From: Arthrobacter sp. B6
GTDB taxonomy: Bacteria > Actinomycetota > Actinomycetes > Actinomycetales > Micrococcaceae
NCBI RefSeq assembly: GCF_001663775.1
Contig: NZ_KV467169.1
Span: forward strand, 1,110,141 to 1,174,140
Length of the DNA: 64,000 bases
Reading direction: 5' to 3'
Shown: piece by piece, positions 7,879 to 16,936 of the stretch
Layout of the letters: each line of letters begins with the position of its first letter
Numbering within the stretch: the stretch's first letter is position 1
The notes under the pieces: generated by a model
Seen by the model: the letters and a program-made list of their open reading frames with translations, nothing else
What the model was told of the DNA's origin: nothing
The model's database searches: none
Translations under genes and position numbers: made by a program

Positions 7879-8787
7879 ATGACCTTTCCACGACAGGCCC
7901 CGGACCGGACCCGGCTGCGCCCCGCCCCGGGCTCCGGTTTTATGTTCGCCTTCGCCACGCTTGCCTGCATCGTGGGACTGATTGCCACGTATTACTACTT
8001 CGTCCAGACCACCACTGGCCAGTTCATCGACGAGTCCGCGCTGGTCGAGGCTGTGGACATCCATGGCCCCGCGGGCAAAGCCGCCACTGAGTTCCTTGAC
8101 TGGCTGCCCACCATCTCCCTGGTGATGGCCGCCGTCGTCGTCCTGTTTGTCACGGTGATCCGGCGCCGCTGGACGGCCGCCGGGATCGCCATCGCCGCGT
8201 GCATCGGCGCGAACGTGGCCACCCAGGTGCTCAAGGACGTGCTGCCGGCCCGCCCGGACAAGGGCGTGGTCACTCTGGAGCTGAATTCGCTGCCGTCCGG
8301 GCACACCACCCTGGCGGCGTCGGCTGCCGCGGCAGTGTTCCTGATGGCCTCCCCGCGCTGGCGCCCGATGGCCGGGTTTGTGGGCGGCACGTTTGCGATT
8401 GCATCGGGTGTGTCCACGCTGATTAACCAGTGGCACCGGCCCGCGGACGTGGTGGCCGCGTTCCTGCTGGTGGGCGCGTTCATGATCCCCGCCGGCTGGC
8501 TGATTGTCCGCCACGACGGCGCCTGGAACGTGTGGGACGGCTTCGGCAGGCACCTGGGATCGGCGAAGATCTGGCTGACGCTGCCTGTGGTGATTGGCCT
8601 GGTGTCGGCTGCGGTGGCCGTGTACTCGCTGGCCAGGATCGCGCCCGGCCCGGCACAGGAAGCCAGCACCACCAACTACTTTTGGGCGGGCATCGCCCTC
8701 ATTGTGATCGCCGGGTACCTGGCCACGGTGGCCACAACGTCACTGTTCGCGTATGCCGCACGACGGCGGGACTCACCAGGGCGCTGA
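7879..8787 (+). CDS. PAP2-family membrane phosphatase
   Basis: The 302-residue integral membrane protein carries the three PAP2 signatures: KDVLPARP (the KxxxxxxRP block), LPSGHTT (PSGH) and the block ending NQWHRPADV with the conserved His and Asp (usual SRxxxxxHxxxD; here the leading Arg position is Thr). About six membrane segments are visible, and a C-terminal extension with two further helices makes it longer than a minimal family member. The family removes phosphate from lipid phosphates such as undecaprenyl pyrophosphate or phosphatidic acid. The substrate cannot be told from sequence. Confidence 0.87.
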   Translation: MTFPRQAPDRTRLRPAPGSGFMFAFATLACIVGLIATYYYFVQTTTGQFIDESALVEAVDIHGPAGKAATEFLDWLPTISLVMAAVVVLFVTVIRRRWTAAGIAIAACIGANVATQVLKDVLPARPDKGVVTLELNSLPSGHTTLAASAAAAVFLMASPRWRPMAGFVGGTFAIASGVSTLINQWHRPADVVAAFLLVGAFMIPAGWLIVRHDGAWNVWDGFGRHLGSAKIWLTLPVVIGLVSAAVAVYSLARIAPGPAQEASTTNYFWAGIALIVIAGYLATVATTSLFAYAARRRDSPGR

Positions 8788-8876
8788 CAGTCACCTGTGC
8801 CCTTGGCAACGGAGCAGCCCACGTCGGTTGTGCTTGTGGAAATTGCGGATACTGCGGGAACTGTGCGGCACCGTAG

Positions 8877-9527
8877 CTAGTCGTCGCCCAGATGGATTGA
8901 CCTGATCTCCCGGGCCGGGACGCCCACCCAGGTCGCCCCGGGCGGCACGTGATCCAAGACGGCAGCCCCCATTCCTACGGATGCGTACGGTCCCACCGAC
9001 ATGCCTTCGGCGATGCTGGCGTTCATTCCGATGTGTGCGACTCGGCCAATTCGGCACCCTTCCCCCGTTGATACCCCGGCGGAGAATGTGGCGAAGTCGT
9101 CGGCCTGAACGTTGTAGGCCAGATTCACCATCGGCATCACCACCACGTGGTTACCAAGAACAACCCAGGGGCCGATGGTCACATTCTGTAGCAAGATGCT
9201 TCCGGCGCCGATCCTGGACTCGTCAGGTACACGAATGTCCGAATGCAGGACTGTTGCGTAGCGATCGACAAGTATCCCCAGGGATGAGAGCCGGTGGACC
9301 ACCGCCTCCCGGTGCCTGCCGGACTCCAGGCATACGACGACGAAGGCCTCGGGAAACCGGTCGGCCTCGTCTATGGGACCGAGGACGCTGGCGCCGTCGA
9401 TGGAAACTCCGAGCAGCTCTCTGTCATCGTCCAGCATCCCGACGACGTCGTACTGCCCACTGGTTCGCACCACTGCGAGCACTTCGCGGGCAAGGCCACT
9501 GGCTGCCAGCAATATCAGCTCGCTCAA
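8877..9527 (-). CDS. NeuD/PglD-type sugar O- or N-acyltransferase
   Basis: The protein has the two-part layout of the NeuD/PglD family. An N-terminal Rossmann-like PglD domain (ELILLAASGLAREVLAVV, VVGMLDDD) is followed by a left-handed beta helix of hexapeptide repeats (IGAGSILLQNVTIGPWVVLG, SVGPYASVGMGAAVL) and the end VGVPAREI. These enzymes acetylate sugars for capsule or glycan synthesis. I chose the TTG at 9527 (216 residues), because the family begins right at this point. The upstream frame is open for 76 more codons but is not family-like and runs through a tandem repeat. No other glycan genes are adjacent. Confidence 0.75.
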   Translation of the reverse strand: MSELILLAASGLAREVLAVVRTSGQYDVVGMLDDDRELLGVSIDGASVLGPIDEADRFPEAFVVVCLESGRHREAVVHRLSSLGILVDRYATVLHSDIRVPDESRIGAGSILLQNVTIGPWVVLGNHVVVMPMVNLAYNVQADDFATFSAGVSTGEGCRIGRVAHIGMNASIAEGMSVGPYASVGMGAAVLDHVPPGATWVGVPAREIRSIHLGDD

Positions 9528-9713
9528 GGTTTTCCACCAGTACGGCTGCGCCAGCTTAGGAGACTCCCCGGCCCAAGGCACTTTTGTCGTATCGACTCGC
9601 CCATTACGCCACGCTAGTGCGAAAACAGATCCCGTAGTAGCGAATCCGGGTTCCTCGAAAAATGATGTGGAATATTTGTGGAAACTGCGGTTCGCCAATG
9701 GCTGGCCAGCCGC

Positions 9714-9780
9714 CAGCCCCGGCAGGTGCCCAAGCCAGCCCCGGCAGATGCCCAAGCCATTCCGGGCAGGTGCCCGCGTT
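9714..9780. repeat. Short tandem repeat, three units of about 23 bases
   Basis: The unit AGCCCCGGCAGGTGCCCA is repeated about three times with small changes (GGCAGATGCCC, GGGCAGGTGCCC) immediately downstream of the SipW module stop at 9787. Read as RNA on the minus strand, each unit can fold on itself (GGGCACCTGCC). It may act as terminator of the SipW module or simply be a slipped repeat. Confidence 0.7.
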
Positions 9781-9786
9781 GGCCAC

Positions 9787-10311
9787 TTAACCCCTGACCG
9801 GGACCGGGGCCGCCGGGCAGATGATCTTGTGGTTGTGGGTGCTGTTGGTCAGGGTGATATCCGTTGAGGCCGCCGTTGTGTCCAGATATGTAGCCGTGAC
9901 GCGCACCGTCAACGGACCGGCGGGGTTGTCCCTCAGGATTGCGGACATCTGTGCGGCCTGCGGGCTTGACTGCAAAACAATGGTTCCGGAGGTAAACGGC
10001 AGAAGGATTGTTGGCCCCGGATAGTTGGGGCCAAGGCTCCCGTACGCTTGCACCGCCGCGTACGTGATGGTTGCCGGCGCGGCTGAGGGCGTGACGGTCA
10101 ACGTGGCCGTCTTGTCCGCGTTGCTGTTGGTGCAGGTCAGCGAGGCGATCGCCGGACCGGGCCAGGCGCCGTTGGCGGTCACCGTCATGGTGGCGGTGGC
10201 CGACTGCTGCCACAGCGCAGATGCCGAAGTACCCCCGATGCCCAGAAGTACCGTCAGCACGAAGGCGCCGACCGCCATGGCGGCCCCCGGAACCCGCGCG
10301 AAGGACTTCAT
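9787..10311 (-). CDS. Putative SipW-dependent surface protein, last gene of module 1
   Basis: The 174-residue protein has a signal-peptide-like N-terminus (VPGAAMAVGAFVLTVLLGIG, then TSASALWQQSATATMTV). The A-L-W segment after the hydrophobic core is the mark of SipW-processed proteins such as TasA. The rest is a Thr/Ser/Ala-rich beta protein with two Cys that could form a disulfide. Its start overlaps the stop of the signal peptidase gene by 4 bases (10308-10311), so it is translated together with its likely processing enzyme. The function of the mature protein is unknown; a surface fibre or envelope role is inferred from TasA. Confidence 0.8.
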   Translation of the reverse strand: MKSFARVPGAAMAVGAFVLTVLLGIGGTSASALWQQSATATMTVTANGAWPGPAIASLTCTNSNADKTATLTVTPSAAPATITYAAVQAYGSLGPNYPGPTILLPFTSGTIVLQSSPQAAQMSAILRDNPAGPLTVRVTATYLDTTAASTDITLTNSTHNHKIICPAAPVPVRG

Positions 10312-10952
10312 GCCGAGGTCCCGCCGTCGGCCTTCCGCGAACCGCCGCGGCTGCGGACGCCCCTGACTACCAACAGGGCGCCGTAGCCAATGAGGCCGGC
10401 GGCGCCGACGGTGACCCACATGTTGCGGTCGGCGTTGCCCAGGGCGTTGGCTGCGTAGCCCACATACGGAACGGCGTAGAACAGCTTGCCTGTGACCTGA
10501 AGTTCACGCACGGGCTCTGCATCGTTGACGCCGTTGTTGTCACCCTTGGTGATGAGGGTCTTCTCCCCCTCCTGGGTTGCCGCGAAGCCCACAATGCGGT
10601 GGGTTTCGACGTCGGGCCGGCCCGAGTACACCTGGAAGGTCACCACGTCGCCGTACTTGAGTTCGTCAAAGGCCACCGGCTTCATCACCAGGAAAGTTCC
10701 GGGCGGGAATTTCGGTGCCATGGAGTTGGTCAGCACGGTGTAGGTCTGGGACCCGGTGGCGCGGGGCACCACGATCAGCACCAGGGCTGCGAACACGGCG
10801 AGCATCAGGACCGCCAGGTTCAGGAACCTTCCGACGGCGGCAAGCGTGCCTGGGCCCTTCGGCTCACCATCCGCCCCGCTCCTGCGGGTGGCAGCCACAT
10901 CGGTCGGATTATCAACTGCCTGGTCAACAGGCATCAGCTCAAGCGCAGCCAC
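10308..10952 (-). CDS. SipW-type (archaeal/ER-like) signal peptidase I
   Basis: The 214-residue protein has one N-terminal membrane segment after a charged tail, the catalytic serine motif VLTNSMAP, then PGTFLVMKP, YGDVVTF, the block THRIVG with the His that replaces the usual lysine in SipW/ER-type peptidases, and KGDNNGVND. A second membrane helix lies near the C-terminus. It should cleave the alternate-type signal peptides of the three neighbouring proteins. It overlaps both neighbours (14 bases with the upstream gene, 4 with the downstream one). Confidence 0.92.
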   Translation of the reverse strand: MAALELMPVDQAVDNPTDVAATRRSGADGEPKGPGTLAAVGRFLNLAVLMLAVFAALVLIVVPRATGSQTYTVLTNSMAPKFPPGTFLVMKPVAFDELKYGDVVTFQVYSGRPDVETHRIVGFAATQEGEKTLITKGDNNGVNDAEPVRELQVTGKLFYAVPYVGYAANALGNADRNMWVTVGAAGLIGYGALLVVRGVRSRGGSRKADGGTSA

Positions 10953-11550
10953 TTGGCACCCCGCAGAGCTGGCGGGCGGTGAGCGTAAGGCTGATGTTCA
11001 CGGCTTGGCCTTTCAGAAGCATCGAAGTGGAAGAGCTGAGGCTGACCTGGAAGCACAGCACTGTGCTGGTCGCCTTCGGGACGGCCGCGGAGGTGAGTCC
11101 TGCAGCCGTCAGCGGCGCGTATCCGGCGGTGGAGTAGCATTCGGCAACTGCCGAACCGAACTTTGCGCTCACCGTGACATACTGCGCCAGGACCCCTAAC
11201 CCGACATTGGTTACGGTTGCCTGTCCCGCCGTGATGCTGGTGCTGAAGGTGCCGCCGGCGTCGGAGTTGTTGCCGACCACGAGGCTGGCGTAGACGGGCG
11301 TTCCCGGGGCGAGTGACGTAATCTGGCCGAGATTGATGGTGGCTGACGTCCCTCCGGGAAGGCTCATGTTGGTGGCCTGCCCGGACGGGCTCGCCTTGAG
11401 GCTGACGTCGAACGATGCGGCGGATACAGTTCCCGGAGCTGTGGCAGTGCCGGCGTTCCACAGGGCATAGGTGCCCTGTACCGCCAGCAGTCCCAGGACT
11501 ACCGCTGCTGCGATGAGTGCACCGGCGCGCAGCATCCGCGGGATCCGCAT
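10939..11550 (-). CDS. SipW-dependent-type surface protein
   Basis: The 203-residue protein begins with RMLRAGALIAAAVVLGLL followed by QGTYALWNAG, the typical hydrophobic core and A-L-W-N segment of a TasA/CalY-like precursor. The mature part is a Ser/Thr-rich beta-sandwich type sequence with three to four Cys in the C-terminal half. It overlaps the start of the signal peptidase gene by 14 bases. A role as a secreted matrix or fibre component is inferred by analogy with the TasA-SipW system. Confidence 0.85.
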   Translation of the reverse strand: MRIPRMLRAGALIAAAVVLGLLAVQGTYALWNAGTATAPGTVSAASFDVSLKASPSGQATNMSLPGGTSATINLGQITSLAPGTPVYASLVVGNNSDAGGTFSTSITAGQATVTNVGLGVLAQYVTVSAKFGSAVAECYSTAGYAPLTAAGLTSAAVPKATSTVLCFQVSLSSSTSMLLKGQAVNISLTLTARQLCGVPSGCA

Positions 11551-11621
11551 GGTTCCTCCTGCTCCTGATCCGAATCTGTCCTGGTAGGCGGCCAGCTGGT
11601 CCGCCAGCTGCCCAGTTCAGA

Positions 11622-12155
11622 CTAGGACAGGGGCTTTGCGACCTGCGTCAACGTGAACCCAACATTGTTGAAGTTGTAGGTTGCATTCACATCGGCGCGG
11701 CCGGAAGTGGCGGTCTTGAACTCGAAGGTGATGGTCGCCGTGACCGCCTGGGTGGCTCCGGTCGGGGTCAGCGTGGCGGGAACAGGATCTTCGCCGACTG
11801 TCAGTTCCACGTCGGAAACCGTGACGTTCGCGGGCGTGAATCCGTTGGTTGCGGTGATCCCGGTGGTGGCGATCTCCGCAGCCATATTGTCCCCCACCAG
11901 GGTGACGTTGAGGTCCTGCCTGAAGGTGAGCTTGTCGCCCGGGACCACCCTGTAGGTGGAGATATCGATCGTCGTGCCGGACGGGTCCTTCCAGGCGCCG
12001 ACGCCGTTGACGACGTTCAGGTCACCGGCAACGATGGTGCCTGGTGTCTGTGTGGCCGATGCGTTCCAGTTGGCCAGTGTGCCGCCGCCGCCCAGCAGCA
12101 GTGCTGCGCCCAGTGCGATGGCTGCGGATCCCTTGATCAGCGTGGTGTTCTTCAT
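11622..12155 (-). CDS. Alternate-type signal peptide (TasA-like) surface protein, first gene of module 1
   Basis: The 177-residue protein starts at the ATG at 12155 (KNTTLIKGSAAIALGAALLL), followed by a Gly-rich stretch and TLANWNASAT, the processing region seen in SipW substrates. The mature part has repeated beta-strand patterns with many Thr/Val and no Cys. The 71-base gap to the next gene is short enough for one transcript. The mature sequence differs clearly from the two other substrates of the module, so they are probably distinct subunits and not recent duplicates. Confidence 0.85.
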   Translation of the reverse strand: MKNTTLIKGSAAIALGAALLLGGGGTLANWNASATQTPGTIVAGDLNVVNGVGAWKDPSGTTIDISTYRVVPGDKLTFRQDLNVTLVGDNMAAEIATTGITATNGFTPANVTVSDVELTVGEDPVPATLTPTGATQAVTATITFEFKTATSGRADVNATYNFNNVGFTLTQVAKPLS

Positions 12156-12351
12156 GATGTGTCCCCTCAGACTTTTGCGTGCTTTGTTTACTGCTGGACA
12201 CCACAATGCACGTCCTCGATCAGGACTTCTGGGGGGAAAGAATCAAAGTTTGCTCAAGAATTTGACGCTTCAACAGGCACCTGACCTGCGCTTTTACTCC
12301 ATTCGTTGGTCGAACGGGCCGCCGGGCGCCTAAAGATCAGCCGCCCGGCAA

Positions 12352-12582
12352 CTACCGGACCAGCGCCTTTTTCTCCCGCGAACTGATGCTCGAAACCATG
12401 CCGCAGTTTGAACAGGTGATGCGGTAGGACCTGGAGGTGGTGAAGACTGGAATGAAGAACAGCGTGAACTTCCGGGCCTGCTCCTCGAGGTAGTGCTGGC
12501 AAAAGCGTCCGCAGTTCTGGCACGTGGCTGGCCTGCCAGGCAGCGCCTTCAGGACCGTCTTGAGTCCAAAGATCAGCAGCAT
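12352..12582 (-). CDS. Small zinc-ribbon protein
   Basis: The 76-residue protein has two Cys pairs, CQNC (about residue 21) and CSNC (about residue 57), separated by an aromatic, basic stretch (ARKFTLFFIPVFTTSRSY). This is the layout of a small zinc-ribbon family that is widespread in actinobacteria and of unknown function. The start at 12582 is an ATG followed by a hydrophobic LLIFGL segment. It stands alone. Confidence 0.8.
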   Translation of the reverse strand: MLLIFGLKTVLKALPGRPATCQNCGRFCQHYLEEQARKFTLFFIPVFTTSRSYRITCSNCGMVSSISSREKKALVR

Positions 12583-12707
12583 GATGGGCCTCCCAGGCGA
12601 TTAGTAAGCATGCTTGTTATCAAGCAGTCTACGGGAAGGCGCCGGTAAGGCGCCCGGAAGCCGTCCCCAAGGAGCCGGGAAGGGACCGCCGCGCGAGGCC
12701 GAAGCGG

Positions 12708-13409
12708 TCAGTCGCCGTCGGAAGCCCTTAGCTGCTCCACGATGATCCGCGACGTCTCGGGTTCGCCCAGGATCCGGAAGTGCCCCGCGGCGGGGAGCTG
12801 GATATTCGTGGCTCCCGGCAGGACGCTGCCTTCGGGGATGTGCGGATCGAAGACGCCGTAGATGGAGCTGATCCGGCTGTTGACGGCCTCTTCCCGGGCC
12901 ATCTGCACCGTCAGGGCGTTCCGCGGCGAGAAGATCCGCAGGCTGGGCAGCAGCATGTAGCGCGCGTACCGGGATCCGGAGAACGGCGTGCAGATGGTGA
13001 TCATGCGCCGGACACGGTGCTCGGGGTCCAGGGAAAGCATGACGTATTTTCCGATCAAACCGCCCTTGCTGTGCGCCACGATGGACGCGTCCGTCAGGCC
13101 GGCTTCTTCGAGGTGCTGCGCCACCAGCCGTGCGGCGACGGGCACTTGCAGCTTGTTCCGCTGCAGCATGGTCACCACGTGGACGGGATGCCCGGCGTCG
13201 TGGATTGCGTGGATGACGGGCAGCATGAACTGCCAGTTTTCGTAGACCCCGGGAATGATCACGACCGGACTGAGATGTCCCTGGTGGAAGGACCCCGGCT
13301 GGATGCGCGACAGGATGCCGCGGGCCTGCCAGCCAGCGGCATACAGATAGTCCTGCGCCCACCACAGGCCCTTCCGCAGAGGTCCGCTCACACCGGCAAT
13401 CTCACCCAT
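12708..13409 (-). CDS. Alpha/beta hydrolase, lipase-like
   Basis: The 233-residue protein shows the alpha/beta hydrolase pattern: VVIIPGVYENW (oxyanion strand), a nucleophile elbow AHSKGG (GxSxG with Ala in the first position, as in many lipases), a candidate Asp in VFDPHIPEG and the C-terminal His in LPAAGHFRIL. There is no signal peptide, so it is a cytoplasmic esterase or lipase acting on an unknown substrate. Confidence 0.82.
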   Translation of the reverse strand: MGEIAGVSGPLRKGLWWAQDYLYAAGWQARGILSRIQPGSFHQGHLSPVVIIPGVYENWQFMLPVIHAIHDAGHPVHVVTMLQRNKLQVPVAARLVAQHLEEAGLTDASIVAHSKGGLIGKYVMLSLDPEHRVRRMITICTPFSGSRYARYMLLPSLRIFSPRNALTVQMAREEAVNSRISSIYGVFDPHIPEGSVLPGATNIQLPAAGHFRILGEPETSRIIVEQLRASDGD

Positions 13410-13430
13410 CTGTTGAGGATAGCCGCTTTG

Positions 13431-13495
13431 GGTGCCCTGCCGGGTCCAGCCCTGCCGGGCTCAGTCCTGCCGGGCCCAGCCCTGCCGGGCTCAGT
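13431..13495. repeat. Short tandem repeat, four units of about 15 bases
   Basis: CCTGCCGGGYYCAG is repeated four times between the 5' end of the hydrolase gene and the stop of the MFS gene (stop at 13491). Each unit holds a partial inverted repeat (CCTGCCGGG, CCCGGCAGG on the other strand), so the array may fold as terminator RNA. Confidence 0.75.
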
Positions 13496-14708
13496 AGTTC
13501 CGGCGGTGCCTGAGGCGGGGAATGACGACGGCGAACACGGCCGCCGCCGCAAAGCCCAGGATGCCGGTGGCTGAGACCCCCGCGCCCAGCGTCGCAACCG
13601 CCGTCACCCCCGAGAGGAGGAGGGGCCCGCCGGTGGATCCGGCGTCGGACATAAACCGCCAGAGGCCCAGGAACTGGCCGCGGCCGCGGTCCGGCGAGAA
13701 GTCGGCGCCGAGGGTCATCACCAGGCCGGAGCTGATGCCGTTGCCGAACCCAATGAGCATCCCGACGAGGAGCAGGCCGGTGAATCCGCCCGTCAGGGGT
13801 ATGAGCAGCAGGGCTATTCCCATGATCGCCGTGGACGGAATGGCCACCCATTGCCGGCCGCGCCGGTCCATGAGTTTGCCGGCGGGATAGAACACCAACA
13901 TGTCGATAGCGCCGGAGACGCCGTAGATCAGGGAGGCCTGCGTGGCGTCCATGCCCAGGTGGTCCGCCCAGAGCGGGATGACCACCTGCCGGGAGGACCG
14001 CAGCGCGCTGAGCAGCAGGATGCCTATTCCCAGGCTGAACAGGATCCCCGCGTGGGAAACGGCAACGCTGCGGAGGGTGGGCTGCGGGCCGGGGTCGGTT
14101 CCCTCCGCGGGGGCGGCAACCTCGAGGTCCGGGATGGTCACGGACAACACGGCGGCCCCCACCATGGCGATGACGCCCACCCAGTACGCGCCGCTGAGGC
14201 CGGCGAACTGGATGACGACGGCGCCGGCAAAGGGTCCGATGAACACGCCGATACGGTTCACGCCACCCAGCGTGGACAGCGCCCGCGCCCTGTAGTCGAG
14301 CGGAACGGCCTCCGTCAGGTACTTCTGCCGGGCCAGGCCAAACACGCTGGACGACATGCCCACCACCACCATCGCCGCCGCCAGCAGCCAGATGCCGTCC
14401 TCAACCAGGGGCGCCAGCGCGGCGGCCACCAGGGCGAGCGCAGCAGCGGCCGACGCGCCAACAATGGACCAGCGTTCGCCGAACTTCAGTGTCACCAGGG
14501 ACGCCGGCAGGTTGAAGAACCAGGATCCGAGCCCGATCAGGGTCACAATCAGGGCCGCAACCGCCACCGACGCGCCCAGGTCACGGGCGGACAGCGCCAC
14601 AATCGGCATGGCCGCCCCGGTACCGATCCCGAACAGCAGGGTGGGTCCAAAAGCGGCGACGGCGATGCTGCGGAGGCTGAACGGCTGGGGGTCATCGGGC
14701 GAAGTCAT
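13491..14708 (-). CDS. MFS transporter
   Basis: The 405-residue protein has about twelve membrane helices and the major facilitator loop motifs (LKFGERWSIV in loop 2-3 and LMDRRGRQWVA in loop 8-9). The start at 14708 gives the normal family length; the frame is open upstream, but that part is low-complexity Pro/Arg sequence that overlaps the next gene. Drug or metabolite export is likely; the substrate cannot be told. Confidence 0.87.
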   Translation of the reverse strand: MTSPDDPQPFSLRSIAVAAFGPTLLFGIGTGAAMPIVALSARDLGASVAVAALIVTLIGLGSWFFNLPASLVTLKFGERWSIVGASAAAALALVAAALAPLVEDGIWLLAAAMVVVGMSSSVFGLARQKYLTEAVPLDYRARALSTLGGVNRIGVFIGPFAGAVVIQFAGLSGAYWVGVIAMVGAAVLSVTIPDLEVAAPAEGTDPGPQPTLRSVAVSHAGILFSLGIGILLLSALRSSRQVVIPLWADHLGMDATQASLIYGVSGAIDMLVFYPAGKLMDRRGRQWVAIPSTAIMGIALLLIPLTGGFTGLLLVGMLIGFGNGISSGLVMTLGADFSPDRGRGQFLGLWRFMSDAGSTGGPLLLSGVTAVATLGAGVSATGILGFAAAAVFAVVIPRLRHRRNY

Positions 14709-14805
14709 CAGATTTATCCTATGACCGGGGCCCGTCAGCCCCAGCCCGAAACGTCCGACGGCGGACCTGCGCTTCGTCACATGCCGCACCTGTCCTGGCG
14801 GCGCG

Positions 14806-16737
14806 CTATCCAGTGGCGGGCTGCTCCCCGGCAGGTTCGGCTGCCGCGAGCTCATCCGCCGGCTCCTCGGCCGCCGGCTCCTCGGCCGCCGGCTCCTCGG
14901 CCGCCGGCTCCTCGGCCCCCGAGCCCTGGGGCACTCGGGCCGCCAGCCCGGCGATGCCGGTCTTGGTGAAGCACACAGCCCATAGTGCTGCTCCGGCCGC
15001 ATAGGCCACCAGCCATGGCCAGGATGGGCGGACGATCAGAATCGGCAGCACCACCCCGAGCGCCGCAGCACTTCCCAAATAGCCGGCAACGTTCCACCAA
15101 GGGTTTCCGGGCGAGGAGCCCGGGACGCTGGAGAGGCTGACTGAGGCTTTGTACCGCCGTTCGAGCCGCCCGTGGAACCGCCCCCACACGGGTCCGTTAA
15201 GCAACCCGATGACGACGGCGGCAATCACCGCTGCGGCCATGGCCAGTATGAGCCAATCGGCCGGACTGTTCCAGTGGTACGTGGCGCCTGAGCACAGCCA
15301 GGACGACCACCACGGATCCTGCCCTCCTTCGCCGGTACCGCACCGTACAGCGGCCCGCGCCCAGCCCATGGACCCCAGCCAAGAGAGGACCGAGGGCGCG
15401 CCGATGGCCCCCGTGAGGACAGCCAGCAGCCTCGTGACACCAAGGCTCTTGACCATCACACGGTGGGGCTTGAGCCGGCCGTCGTTCTCGATCCCCGGGA
15501 ATGCAAGGACGCGGGGGTCGCTGCCAAATTCTGCAACGGGTTGGCTGGGCGGATCGAAGATGAGCCGGGCCAGCGGATCAATAACTTCAATGCGGTTCCG
15601 CGAGTACACAATGTGGTCATAGATCAGCGCTGACCGGTTGTAGACGGGATGCTCTTCGGGCCCGGGCCCACCGTCGCCGTCGTCGTCGCGGTTGTAGATT
15701 TCCGCGAAAAGCGGCAGCCGGCCGCCAGCAGCGGTGGCAATCGGGCCGGCCGGGACGAAGTCGAACTTGCCCCAGACGTTGATCCACCGGGGCCGATCCG
15801 GCACCGGCAGGGCAAGCCAGTCAGCCACCGGTCCGTGCCCGTCCGGACCGCCCCATTGGGCATAGCCGAGGAGGTCCAGGCCGCTGCCTACGGTGACGAA
15901 GTTGGTAACCTTGCCCCGGTTTTCGCTGTCCTGGAAGAGCAACTGGCCCGCTATCGCAGCACCCTGGCTGTGGGCCACAACAGTAATCGGTACTTTCAGG
16001 CCATGGTTCCAGCGGCGCAGCGTGTCCCGAACGCGCTGCCGCATCGCCGCAGCCTGCAGCGGCTTGCGCTTCCAGACCGTTGGATCGCCGAGGAAGTCGG
16101 CGAAAAGCGAAACGAAACTCCCCACCCAGCGGCCCAGGACCGGAACTTTCGCCAGCAGGATAGCGAGCCACAGCAGGAACAGCGCGGCGGCCACAAGGAT
16201 AAATCCGACTGCGTACGCCACGAGGGGAAGGACAGCATGTAGGAACTTCGTTCCGAGCCACCGCAGGCTACTGAGGTTCCTCGTCCCGGGGTAGAGGTTC
16301 CACCGCAGTAAATCTACGGACCGTGTGTACACCTTCCAGGCTGTGCCCAATGCCCAGGAAAAAGTCGCCGAAGCAGTAGCGGGTTCGAAGTCCTTTCCCC
16401 AGGACGCCTCGGTCATCAGGACGTTCAGGTAGTGCGGCGTCCCGTCAGCGTTATATCCCTTGAGAACCTTAACCCAGGCCTCCGGGGCATGCCCGACGGC
16501 GTCGGCACTGGTAATAGTCAGCGCGGGCTTCTCCGCGTTCCCGGTGCTGTGGACTGACAGATCGTGCAGGCTGAGCATCAACGGCTGGGCCCACTCCTGG
16601 AGCGCGCCGCCCTTGAGCGCTTTGCCCATGCCGTGGACGAAGACCACCACATGGTCCGGCAAGCCGGTCATGCCCTGTGGAAAGCCGGTTTTCGCAGTTG
16701 CGGCGTCCACACTTCCTGAGCTGCTGTGGTTTCCCAT
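14806..16737 (-). CDS. Large membrane protein with an alpha/beta hydrolase domain and an acidic C-terminal repeat
   Basis: The protein has about 643 residues. The N-terminus holds an alpha/beta hydrolase start (DHVVVFVHGMG), two membrane helices follow at about 170-215, then the nucleophile elbow VVAHSQGAAIAGQ and a region with LDLLGYAQWGG. Two to four more helices occupy the C-terminal third. The end is a tandem repeat of the unit EEPAA (four copies, then degenerate ones). Serine hydrolases with inserted membrane helices of this kind are not well characterised. The ATG at 16737 was preferred over one 13 codons upstream, because GGTGG lies 10 bases before it. Confidence 0.78.
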   Translation of the reverse strand: MGNHSSSGSVDAATAKTGFPQGMTGLPDHVVVFVHGMGKALKGGALQEWAQPLMLSLHDLSVHSTGNAEKPALTITSADAVGHAPEAWVKVLKGYNADGTPHYLNVLMTEASWGKDFEPATASATFSWALGTAWKVYTRSVDLLRWNLYPGTRNLSSLRWLGTKFLHAVLPLVAYAVGFILVAAALFLLWLAILLAKVPVLGRWVGSFVSLFADFLGDPTVWKRKPLQAAAMRQRVRDTLRRWNHGLKVPITVVAHSQGAAIAGQLLFQDSENRGKVTNFVTVGSGLDLLGYAQWGGPDGHGPVADWLALPVPDRPRWINVWGKFDFVPAGPIATAAGGRLPLFAEIYNRDDDGDGGPGPEEHPVYNRSALIYDHIVYSRNRIEVIDPLARLIFDPPSQPVAEFGSDPRVLAFPGIENDGRLKPHRVMVKSLGVTRLLAVLTGAIGAPSVLSWLGSMGWARAAVRCGTGEGGQDPWWSSWLCSGATYHWNSPADWLILAMAAAVIAAVVIGLLNGPVWGRFHGRLERRYKASVSLSSVPGSSPGNPWWNVAGYLGSAAALGVVLPILIVRPSWPWLVAYAAGAALWAVCFTKTGIAGLAARVPQGSGAEEPAAEEPAAEEPAAEEPADELAAAEPAGEQPATG

Positions 16738-16936
16738 GGCTAATGATCCACCCGGCTTAGAGCGCCAAGCCAGCACATTTCCCGCATTCCCAGTCGCATT
16801 TCCACAGTCATGGACGGGCCGCCGGGTCCGCGGGAAACTTCGCAGAATTTAGGGGGGTCACAAGACGCCCTTTGAGGACTACCGTTTGCCTTGGGGGACA
16901 CTGCTACCCGTTCTCCGCAACCAATAGGGAGGTCTC

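Noticed and set aside
9528..9755. Longer N-terminus for the NeuD-type acyltransferase
   Set aside because: The extra 76 codons run into the tandem repeat at 9714 and have no similarity to the family, which starts at the TTG at 9527.
13851..14969. Plus-strand frame of over 370 codons opposite the MFS gene
   Set aside because: Its His/Gln/Arg-rich sequence is the mirror of membrane helices on the other strand, and no start with ribosome binding site is present.
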